The notes beneath the pieces were generated by a model. It saw only the letters and a program-made list of their open reading frames with translations. It did not search any database and had not been told where the DNA came from. Below are positions 1 through 5,700 of a stretch of DNA of 8,661 nucleotides, in pieces. The DNA is from Desulfuromonadaceae bacterium UBA6124. Lineage in GTDB: Bacteria > Desulfobacterota > Desulfuromonadia > Desulfuromonadales > Trichloromonadaceae. The position numbers were made by a program, and so were the translations under genes. Location: NCBI GenBank assembly GCA_002423365.1, contig DIVU01000334.1, positions 1 through 8,661 of the forward strand, in the 5' to 3' direction. The stretch's first letter is position 1, and every line of letters starts with the position of its first letter.

Positions 1-1379
1 AGGTCTACGACCTGTTCATCGACCTGGATGCCACCGAGGAACAGCTCGACTTTCCGGTCCTCTACTGCAACGCCCGCAAGGGCCTCTGCCGGACCACGCC
101 CGACGGAGCCGACGAGACGCTGATTCCCCTCTTCGAGGAGATCCTCCGGACCATCCCGGCCCCTGGCTTTGATCCGGACATCCCCCTGCAGCTCCTGGTC
201 ACCTCGCTGGACTACGACGACTACGTGGGGCGTCTGCTGATCGGCCGGGTCTTCAACGGAACCGTGAGGAAGGGAGACCCCGTGGTGCTCTGCCGACGCG
301 ACGGCCGTCAGGCGCCCGGCAAGATCGTGCAGCTCTACGGCTACCAGGGGCTCCGCCGCGCCGAGCGGCTCGAGGCCGGTCCGGGGGATATCGTGGCGCT
401 GGCCGGGGTCGAGGAGGCAAGCATCGGCGACACGCTCTGCCTTCCCGAGCAGCTCCGTCCCCTCCCCCCCATCACCGTGGACGAACCGACCATCGCCATG
501 CTGTTCTCCGTCAACACGTCCCCCCTGTCGGGGCGCGAGGGGCAGCACGTGACCTCCAACAAGCTTCGCGACCGGCTGGCCAAGGAGCTCTTGACCAACG
601 TGTCCATCCGGATGGAGGCCACCGACGCTCCCGACACCTTCAAGATCTCCGGGCGCGGCGAGCTCCAGCTCGCCATCCTGATCGAGATGATGCGTCGGGA
701 GGGCTACGAGATGTCCGTCGGCAAGCCCGAGGTGCTCACCCGCACGATCGAGGGAACCCGTCACGAGCCCATGGAGCTGCTGGTCGTGGATTGCCCCGAG
801 GAGTTCATCGGCGCCGTCACCCAGAAGGTCGGCGGACGGCGGGGCAAGATGACCAGGATGGTCAACAACGGCAGCGGCCGGGTCCGGCTGGAGTTCAGCA
901 TCCCCTCCCGCGGGCTGATCGGCTTCCGCTCGGAATTCCTGACCGATACGCGGGGCACCGGCATCATGAATCATCTCTTCGACGGGTACGCCCCCTGGCA
1001 GGGGGATATCCCGCACCGCCCCACCGGCTCGCTGGTGGCCGACCGGCCCGGGCGGGCCACCGCGTACGCCATCGGACACATGCAGGCTCGCGGCGAGCTG
1101 TTCGTGGCGCCGGGAATCGAGGCCTACGAGGGGATGATCGTGGGCGAGAACTCCCGCGAGAACGACATGGACGTGAACATCATCAAGGAAAAGAAGCTCA
1201 CCAACATGCGGGCATCCACCGACGAGGCGACGGTCAAGCTCATCCCCCCCCGGCTCCTGAGCTTGGAGCAGTGCCTGGAATTTCTTCGCGAGGATGAGCT
1301 GCTCGAGGTCACCCCCCAGTCTCTCCGCCTGCGCAAGAGGGTTCTCCCCGCCATCAAGCGGAAGGGGAAGCCGGAGTAG
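1..1379 (+). CDS. typA: TypA/BipA ribosome-associated translational GTPase, 5'-truncated by window edge
   Basis: This is a GTPase of the EF-G/LepA superfamily that binds the ribosome and supports 50S assembly and growth under stress. The frame is open from base 3, giving 458 visible residues; the family is about 600-615 long, so roughly 145-150 residues holding the P-loop, switch regions and NKxD box lie off the left edge. Visible residues 2-16 (YDLFIDLDATEEQLD) are the end of the G domain. The EF-Tu-like beta barrel follows (about 62-150, with GRVFNGTVRKGD), then an EF-G domain III-like part (VDEPT at 159-163, SGRGEL at 216-221) and a domain V-like part. Next come IPSRGLIGFRSEF (300-312) and the BipA-specific C-terminal domain with KKLTNMR (387-393). 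The TAG stop is at 1377-1379. A GTG at 225 lies inside the barrel and is not the start. The gene converges on the lipoprotein gene 18 bp away. Identification is secure; only the N-terminus is unseen. Confidence 0.97.
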   Translation, partial: VYDLFIDLDATEEQLDFPVLYCNARKGLCRTTPDGADETLIPLFEEILRTIPAPGFDPDIPLQLLVTSLDYDDYVGRLLIGRVFNGTVRKGDPVVLCRRDGRQAPGKIVQLYGYQGLRRAERLEAGPGDIVALAGVEEASIGDTLCLPEQLRPLPPITVDEPTIAMLFSVNTSPLSGREGQHVTSNKLRDRLAKELLTNVSIRMEATDAPDTFKISGRGELQLAILIEMMRREGYEMSVGKPEVLTRTIEGTRHEPMELLVVDCPEEFIGAVTQKVGGRRGKMTRMVNNGSGRVRLEFSIPSRGLIGFRSEFLTDTRGTGIMNHLFDGYAPWQGDIPHRPTGSLVADRPGRATAYAIGHMQARGELFVAPGIEAYEGMIVGENSRENDMDVNIIKEKKLTNMRASTDEATVKLIPPRLLSLEQCLEFLREDELLEVTPQSLRLRKRVLPAIKRKGKPE

Positions 1380-1411
1380 CGTCCCGGGGCGATCGGATCA
1401 CCGCGGGACGC
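1379..1411. terminator. Inverted repeat between convergent typA and lipoprotein genes, possible shared terminator
   Basis: GCGTCCCG at 1379-1386 is perfectly complementary to CGGGACGC at 1404-1411, with a 17-nt loop. The repeat spans the last base of typA's stop and the stop codon of the opposing gene. As a symmetric hairpin it could slow polymerase from both sides. There is no U-run on either strand and the loop is long, so intrinsic termination is only a possibility. Confidence 0.35.
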
Positions 1412-2564
1412 GCGCCCGGTGCAATGCCTCCAGATAGCCGGCGGGAAGCTTGACGGGACGCCCGGCCGCCGAGAACCAGCGCGGGGCATCCGCGTAGATC
1501 CAGACGAACTCATCGGCAGCATCCAGGGCGGCGCGGACACTCGCCTCGAAATCCGCTGGGGTGTAGTAGTTACGGCTGCCGTCCAGCCCATTCCACGCTC
1601 GGCCCTCCGGATCGTAGTCCACGAAGAGCCCGAACCCCACCGAGACCCGCTCCCGGTACCGGATCGGATCCGCCACGATGGAAAGCAGCTCCTCGCGAAT
1701 CATCCGGAAGGCGCCCCTGAACTTCGTGGTGTCCTTGTCGTGGAAGTAGGCCGGCTCGAAGCCATCCACCAGCCTGGTACGGCCGCTGGCGACATCCAGC
1801 ATGCCATCCAGCATCGCGGGTAGCAACCCGTACTCGCATTCGGCCAGCGGGATCCCCCGCCGTGCCATCTCCAGCCACGGGCCCGAGTAGCCAAAGGTCA
1901 TGAGCAGCGTCAGACCCGGAAAGCCCTCCTGCATGGCCGCCATGATCTCCTGGCCCCGTTGCCGAGCCTGCCCTGCATATCCGATCCAGGGAACCCCGCC
2001 CGCGCGGCGTTGCCGCCGATAATCGAACAGGGGTGCGGCGTAGGCCTCGGTGTCCAGGAGTATCCCCGCAGCGCCTCCCTCCCCCGCCAGGCGAGTCGCC
2101 GTCCGCACGTTCGCCAGGAGGGGGGCAAAGTCGTCGAACCAGTCCAGGTCTCCCGGGGTCACATTGAGGCGGAGAAAGTTGTGGGTAAAGCGGCGGAAGC
2201 GGGTGGCAAGAAGGTCGGCCCGTGCGGACGAAAGCGAGGCCGGGGAAATCGGGAGACCTCCCCAGGCCTCCCATGCGAGCTCCCCGAGCCGTCCGTCCGG
2301 CCGGACGTACGCGGCGCGGAAAACACAGCCGTCGAACGGAGCGGCCTCCATCTGCGCGGCATGCCGCCGCAAGAAATCCGTGTCCGGCTCCCCTCCGCTG
2401 AAGGCGATGAGCCGCTTCGAAGCGACGCCGGTCCGTTTCGTCGGGAGCGCGCAGCCCGCGAGCACCCCGCAGGCCCCGCCGCAGCAGCGCAGTAGCTCCC
2501 GGCGTGTCACCCCCGTGCGCCGTTCAGGAGATGGCCCAGCCAGCGCGCCTCCTGGAGCGCTCAC
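1398..2564 (-). CDS. Putative Tat-exported lipoprotein of unknown function, glycosidase-like TIM-barrel suspected
   Basis: 388 residues from the GTG at 2564. The N-terminus carries a twin-arginine motif (TRRELL, arginines 21-22), a short apolar stretch and a lipobox GVLAGC with Cys38. This predicts Tat export, signal peptidase II cleavage and lipid anchoring. The mature part alternates strand-like hydrophobic runs with helices. Several runs end in acidic or aromatic residues: GILLDTEAY (168-175), LMTFGYSGPW (221-230), VDGFEPAYF (266-274), FGLFVDYD (311-318) and FVWIYADAPRWF (353-364). That pattern suggests a (beta/alpha)8 barrel like those of glycoside hydrolases, with Asp171, Glu173 and Glu270 as candidate active-site acids. 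This fold is inference and I do not recognise the family. The start GTG overlaps the preceding gene's stop (GTGA), implying translational coupling. A GTG at 2510 (residue 19) would give a shorter n-region and is an alternative start. Confidence 0.8.
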   Translation of the reverse strand: MSAPGGALAGPSPERRTGVTRRELLRCCGGACGVLAGCALPTKRTGVASKRLIAFSGGEPDTDFLRRHAAQMEAAPFDGCVFRAAYVRPDGRLGELAWEAWGGLPISPASLSSARADLLATRFRRFTHNFLRLNVTPGDLDWFDDFAPLLANVRTATRLAGEGGAAGILLDTEAYAAPLFDYRRQRRAGGVPWIGYAGQARQRGQEIMAAMQEGFPGLTLLMTFGYSGPWLEMARRGIPLAECEYGLLPAMLDGMLDVASGRTRLVDGFEPAYFHDKDTTKFRGAFRMIREELLSIVADPIRYRERVSVGFGLFVDYDPEGRAWNGLDGSRNYYTPADFEASVRAALDAADEFVWIYADAPRWFSAAGRPVKLPAGYLEALHRARVPR

Positions 2565-2800
2565 CCGCCGGCCCGGTTCTTCCGGTTCTGGTGGACCCGG
2601 TCGATGTGCGCGCGGGCGGCGGCCAGCGCCGCATCCCTGGAGGCGTGGCTCCCCGGAACCCGCCCCTGCTGAGGGGTCTTGGCATGCTCTTGACTGTCCG
2701 TGGCGGGAACCTCGACCAGCGCGAAGCTCCAGGCGCCGGGTCGGGTCTCTTCCGTGTACACGTTGAACCCGCGGTACAGCTCCGTCCGCTTCATGGCCAT
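2561..2800 (-). CDS. Small hypothetical protein (79 aa) translationally coupled to the lipoprotein
   Basis: The ATG at 2800 was chosen because GGAGG (2809-2813, minus strand) sits 8 nt upstream. The open frame extends to 2956, but that part reads through a hairpin and a promoter-like region and has low-complexity composition. A second ATG at 2794 is spaced worse. The product is soluble-looking, with no signal peptide or membrane segment. Residues 8-32 (LYRGFNVYTEE, then AWSFALVEVP) look like a beta-hairpin around an aromatic/glycine core. A polar linker follows (33-52), then a helix with DAALAAARAHIDR (56-68) and a basic tail. This two-strand-plus-helix layout is common among small uncharacterised bacterial proteins, and no function can be assigned. 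The TGA stop overlaps the GTG of the lipoprotein gene, so the two are almost certainly cotranscribed. Being cytoplasmic, it could be a regulator or accessory factor for its partner, which is speculation. Confidence 0.75.
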   Translation of the reverse strand: MAMKRTELYRGFNVYTEETRPGAWSFALVEVPATDSQEHAKTPQQGRVPGSHASRDAALAAARAHIDRVHQNRKNRAGG

Positions 2801-2858
2801 CGCCCGTCCCTCCTCGGCACGCCCGATGCGGCTCAGGCCTCCCCCACCCCCACTGACC

Positions 2859-2887
2859 ACTCTAGCAAAGATGCGCGCCCGTGTCAC
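2859..2887 (-). promoter_or_regulatory. Sigma70-type promoter candidate for the small gene-lipoprotein unit
   Basis: On the minus strand, GTGACA (2882-2887, 5 of 6 matches to TTGACA) is followed after exactly 17 bp by TAGAGT (2859-2864, 4 of 6 matches to TATAAT). Initiation near 2852 would leave a leader of about 50 nt before the ATG at 2800. It lies just downstream of the hairpin that separates the unit from pta, as expected for an independent unit. Confidence 0.5.
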
Positions 2888-2908
2888 GCAGCCGGCGCAT
2901 GGCGGAGA

Positions 2909-2950
2909 ACACACTGGGGGCCGCGCGATACCGCGCGGCCCCCAGTGTGT
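2909..2950 (-). terminator. Perfect 19-bp hairpin downstream of pta, probable terminator without U-tract
   Basis: Bases 2909-2927 pair without mismatch to 2932-2950 around a 4-base loop (ATAC). The stem is GC-rich in its loop-proximal part. It begins 34 bp past the pta stop and ends before the promoter candidate for the next genes, the place expected for a pta terminator. On the minus strand the sequence after the stem (TCTCCGCC) is not a U-run, so it is not a classical intrinsic terminator. It could act as a U-less pause or termination hairpin, or protect the pta mRNA 3' end. Confidence 0.6.
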
Positions 2951-2983
2951 GCGCAAGCGGGCCGATCGCCCGGGAGGCCTCCC

Positions 2984-3961
2984 TCAGGCCATCAGGCTGC
3001 AGATGGCGGCGACGTTGATCATGTCGTCGGTCGAGCAGCCGCGGCTCAGGTCACAGTAGGGTTTGTTGAGACCCTGGACGAACGGCCCGACGGCTTCGGC
3101 TCCGGCCAGCCGCTCGGTCAGCTTGTAGCCGATGTTGCCGGCGTCGAGGGTAGGGAACACGAGGACGTTCGCCTTGCCCGCGACAGGGCTCCCCTTGCAC
3201 TTGCGCTCGCCGATCGAGGCGACGAGGGCGGCGTCGGCCTGCATCTCGCCGTCGAGAAGAAGCTGCGGAGCCTTCTCCTTGGCGATCCTGGTGGCGCTGA
3301 CGACCTTGTCGACGTCGGCGTGCTGCGCCGAGCCCTTGGTCGAGAAGGAGAGCATGGCCACGCGCGGCTCCTCGCCCGTCACGGCCTGGAAGTTCTTGGC
3401 CGAGGTGATGGCGATGTCGGCCAGCTGGGCGTCGGTCGGGTTGGGAACGACGGCGCAGTCGGCATAGCAGAGAAGCTTCTCCGGAAAGACCATGATGAAA
3501 AAGCTCGAGACGGTCGAGATCCCCGGCGCGGTGCCGACGGTGTGGATGGCGGCGCGGAGCACATCGCCGGTCGAAGAGAGGTTGCCGCCGACGACGGCGG
3601 CGACCTTGTCGACCGCCAGGCAGAGCCCGGCGTAGTAAAGGGGGGTCTTGGCGAGTTCGGCGGCCTGCTCGCGCGTCATACCTTTCGCCTTGCGCCGCTC
3701 GAAGAGCAGAGTGACGAGCTCAGGATAGGAGGAGTCCGTTGCGGGATCGACGATGGGGACGGTCCCGAGGTCGATCCCGTTGTCCGCGGCAATCTTTTGG
3801 ATCGCGGCCGCCGGACCCACCAGAAGGGGATCGACGATCTTCTTGTCCCGCAGGGTCAGGGCCGCCTTGAGGGTCCGGACGTCTTCGGCGTCGGGAAAAG
3901 CCACCTTGCGGAACTTCCTGGCCGCCTTGTCGCGGCTGTCCTGAATGAAGGTATTGCCCAT
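2984..3961 (-). CDS. pta: Phosphate acetyltransferase (phosphotransacetylase), short form
   Basis: Catalyses acetyl-CoA + phosphate <-> acetyl phosphate + CoA in the cytoplasm, working with AckA in acetate formation or activation. It has 325 residues, the size of the single-domain class (about 330), so the N-terminal regulatory domains of the long E. coli Pta are absent. Family motifs run in order: DVLRAAIHTVGTAPG (133-147), YADCAVVPNPTDAQLADIA (166-184), RVAMLSFSTKGSA (200-212), DGEMQADAALV (238-248), FPTLDAGNIGYK (269-280), LAGAEAVGP (285-293) and DLSRGCSTDD (304-313). Ser306, Arg307 and Asp313 correspond to Ser309, Arg310 and Asp316 of the Methanosarcina thermophila enzyme, so the active site looks intact. 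The ATG at 3961 has AAGGAG (3970-3975) 8 nt upstream. It is divergent from ackA rather than in the more usual ackA-pta operon. A good promoter lies at 4003-4031. Confidence 0.97.
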   Translation of the reverse strand: MGNTFIQDSRDKAARKFRKVAFPDAEDVRTLKAALTLRDKKIVDPLLVGPAAAIQKIAADNGIDLGTVPIVDPATDSSYPELVTLLFERRKAKGMTREQAAELAKTPLYYAGLCLAVDKVAAVVGGNLSSTGDVLRAAIHTVGTAPGISTVSSFFIMVFPEKLLCYADCAVVPNPTDAQLADIAITSAKNFQAVTGEEPRVAMLSFSTKGSAQHADVDKVVSATRIAKEKAPQLLLDGEMQADAALVASIGERKCKGSPVAGKANVLVFPTLDAGNIGYKLTERLAGAEAVGPFVQGLNKPYCDLSRGCSTDDMINVAAICSLMA

Positions 3962-4002
3962 ATGGCACGCTCCTTGCTGCTGGTGGGTGATTGTGGGGAT
4001 TG

Positions 4003-4031
4003 TATATACTCCAGACCCTCGAGACTGTCAA
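4003..4031 (-). promoter_or_regulatory. Sigma70-type promoter of pta
   Basis: On the minus strand a perfect TTGACA (4026-4031) is followed after 17 bp by TATATA (4003-4008, 5 of 6 matches to TATAAT). Transcription would begin near 3995 and give a leader of about 34 nt carrying the AAGGAG ribosome site. It is the best promoter match in the window and stands out in AT content from its surroundings. Confidence 0.75.
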
Positions 4032-4038
4032 CCCAGTC
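4023..4038. promoter_or_regulatory. Dyad overlapping the pta -35 box, operator candidate
   Basis: GACTG (4023-4027) and CAGTC (4034-4038) form a perfect 5-bp inverted repeat around a 6-bp centre. The pta -35 hexamer (4026-4031) lies inside it. A dimeric regulator bound here would block RNA polymerase. Short dyads arise by chance, so this rests mainly on position. Confidence 0.3.
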
Positions 4039-4059
4039 CGGCCCACTGTACGGTCCACC

Positions 4060-4071
4060 GGTTGTTCAACC
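4060..4071. promoter_or_regulatory. 12-bp palindrome midway between the pta and ackA promoters
   Basis: GGTTG-TT-CAACC is a perfect dyad of 5-bp arms with a 2-bp centre. It lies upstream of both divergent promoters, 29 bp from the pta -35 box and 17 bp from the ackA -35 box. An activator or repressor could serve both genes from here. No known regulator site is recognised. Confidence 0.3.
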
Positions 4072-4087
4072 CGCGGCCGGTCCCGGA

Positions 4088-4116
4088 TTGACATTTTTCC
4101 TGTTCGGAAACAGAAT
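4088..4116 (+). promoter_or_regulatory. Sigma70-type promoter of ackA
   Basis: A perfect TTGACA (4088-4093) is followed after 17 bp by CAGAAT (4111-4116, 4 of 6 matches to TATAAT). Initiation near 4123 gives a leader of about 23 nt that contains AAGGAG (4134-4139), 6 nt before the ackA ATG. The spacer holds the dyad TTTCC-N5-GGAAA (4096-4110), a further operator candidate lying between the two promoter boxes. Confidence 0.65.
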
Positions 4117-4145
4117 GAACTGCCAAATTTCACAAGGAGATACCT

Positions 4146-5486
4146 ATGATCATCCTGTCCCTGAACTGCGGCAGTTCGTCCGTCAAGTACCGCCTGTACA
4201 ACTTCGATGAGAGGGCGACCCTCGCCACCGGGGTCGTCGAGCGGGTCTCCATCGGCCAGAGCTACATCCAGCAATCTGCTCTGGGCCGGGACCCGTTCAA
4301 GCTCGCCTACGAATGTCCAACCCACCGCGAGGCCATCAAACTCATCATCGACACCCTCCTCGACCCGAAGATCGGGGTCATCGACGACCTGGCGAAGATC
4401 TCGGCCGTCGGACACCGCATGGTCCACGGCGGTGAGAAGTTCACCAAATCGGTCAAGATCACCCCCGAGACGATCGAGACCTTCAAGAGCCTCTACAGCC
4501 TGGCCCCCTTGCACAATCCGCCCAATGTCCTGGGGGTGGAGGCCGCGCTCCACGTGCTGCCCCACATCCCCCACGTCGCCATCATGGATACGGCCTGGCA
4601 TCAGACCATGCCGCCGAGCTCCTACATGTATGCGCTGCCGTACGAATGGTACGAGAAGTACGGCGTCCGGCGCTACGGCTTCCACGGGACCTCGTTCCTC
4701 TACGTGGCCAAGCGGGCCGCCCTGCTGCTCGGCAAGGATCCGTTCGACTGCAACCTCGTCTGCCTCCACATCGGCAACGGCGTCTCGGCCAACGCCATCA
4801 AGAAGGGGGTCTCCTTCGATACGAGCATGGGCCTGACCCCCCTCGAGGGCCTGATCATGGGCACCCGGGCGGGGGACCACGATGCGGCCATCGACCTCAT
4901 GATGATGGAAAAAGAGGGCATCTCCCCGAGCAAGATGAACGACCTCCTCAACAAGAAGTCAGGGCTGCTGGGGATCACCGGCAAGTACGCCGACCGGCGA
5001 GACATCGAGAAGGCAGCCGACGGAGGGGATGCCCGGGCGAAGCTGGCCATCGAGATCGAGGCCTACCGGATCAAGAAATATATCGGGGGGTATTCGGCCG
5101 CCATCGGCGGCGCCGACGCCATCATCTTCACGGCCGGCGTCGGCGAGATGTCCGATCTCATCCGCGCCAAGTCGCTCGAGGGGTTGGAATTCATGGGCAT
5201 CAAGCTCGATCCGGCCAAGAACAGGCTGGCCACGACTCGGAACGCCGAGACCGAGATCTCGGCCGCGGACTCCGCGGTCAAGATCTTCGTCATCCCGACC
5301 GACGAGGAGCGGGTCTACATCGAGGATGTCATCGCCATCCTCGAGGGCACCTACGACGAGCACACCCGCTTCACCTACCGGTTCCAGTCGCCGGACTACG
5401 TCAATTCCCAGCGCGAGCAAGACTTTGCCAGGGAGTGCCAGACGAAGCCGGGACTGGCAGCCATCCAGGTCAAGCCGAAGAAATAA
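4146..5486 (+). CDS. ackA: Acetate kinase with C-terminal extension
   Basis: Catalyses acetyl phosphate + ADP <-> acetate + ATP in the cytoplasm, completing the Pta-AckA route. It belongs to the ASKHA (actin-like ATPase) fold. N-terminal LSLNCGSSSVKY (4-15) and RRYGFHGTS (175-183) are the two acetate kinase signatures. GHRMVHGG (89-96), MDTAWHQTMP (147-156), MGTRAGDHD (238-246), FTAGVGE (328-334) and PTDEE (384-388) complete the active site. Asn7, Arg91, His123, Asp148, His180 and Arg241 fall at the positions described for the M. thermophila enzyme, so catalysis should be intact. The core ends near residue 400. About 45 further residues (SPDYVN at 415-420, basic tail at the end) exceed the usual length of about 400. 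The ATG at 4146 has AAGGAG (4134-4139) 6 nt upstream. It is divergent from pta and ends in a strong terminator. Confidence 0.97.
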   Translation: MIILSLNCGSSSVKYRLYNFDERATLATGVVERVSIGQSYIQQSALGRDPFKLAYECPTHREAIKLIIDTLLDPKIGVIDDLAKISAVGHRMVHGGEKFTKSVKITPETIETFKSLYSLAPLHNPPNVLGVEAALHVLPHIPHVAIMDTAWHQTMPPSSYMYALPYEWYEKYGVRRYGFHGTSFLYVAKRAALLLGKDPFDCNLVCLHIGNGVSANAIKKGVSFDTSMGLTPLEGLIMGTRAGDHDAAIDLMMMEKEGISPSKMNDLLNKKSGLLGITGKYADRRDIEKAADGGDARAKLAIEIEAYRIKKYIGGYSAAIGGADAIIFTAGVGEMSDLIRAKSLEGLEFMGIKLDPAKNRLATTRNAETEISAADSAVKIFVIPTDEERVYIEDVIAILEGTYDEHTRFTYRFQSPDYVNSQREQDFARECQTKPGLAAIQVKPKK

Positions 5487-5506
5487 GGAGGGAGTCGGTT
5501 CGGGTG

Positions 5507-5546
5507 ACGCGGGCGCCGCGACCAGGCGGCGCCCGCGTTTCGTTTT
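5507..5546 (+). terminator. Rho-independent terminator of ackA
   Basis: A perfect 13-bp GC-rich stem (5507-5519 with 5526-5538) has a 6-base loop and runs into TTTCGTTTT. It starts 20 bp after the ackA TAA. Stem, loop and T-rich tail all fit an intrinsic terminator. Confidence 0.85.
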
Positions 5547-5625
5547 CCGGAACGGGCGTGCGTTTCCGCCGCCTCCACCGGCGAGCGGCCCCAGACCAGG
5601 AAAATGCGCCGGGCATCGCCGTGGT

Positions 5626-5679
5626 GAGAAAAGACACGCTGCGGCCACCTCGACAGCCGGCGACCGCAGCGCTCGTGTC
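5626..5679 (-). terminator. Probable terminator of the gcvPA-gcvPB operon
   Basis: On the minus strand CGCTGCGG (5664-5671) pairs with CCGCAGCG (5637-5644). An outer GACA/TGTC pair (5676-5679 with 5633-5636) extends the stem across a 4-nt bulge. TTTTCTC (5626-5632) follows directly. The stem begins about 20 bp after the gcvPB stop. The 19-nt loop and the bulge make it weaker than the ackA terminator. Confidence 0.5.
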
Positions 5680-5700
5680 GTGCGTTTTCGCTGGCCGGTG

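Noticed and set aside
2801..2956. 52-codon N-terminal extension of the 79-aa gene
   Set aside because: It covers the hairpin and the promoter candidate, contains a poly-Gly run and lacks a ribosome site, whereas the ATG at 2800 has a strong one.
2504..4210. Long + strand open frame (568 codons) antisense to pta and the small gene
   Set aside because: It is the mirror of the real pta frame in GC-rich DNA. The protein is Gly/Asp/Arg-rich low complexity, and Pta on the other strand has full family motifs and a ribosome site.
3720..4880. Minus-strand open frame of 386 codons antisense to the ackA start
   Set aside because: It runs through the divergent promoter region and mirrors the well-supported AckA frame, and its residues past the intergenic region are a frame-shifted pta.
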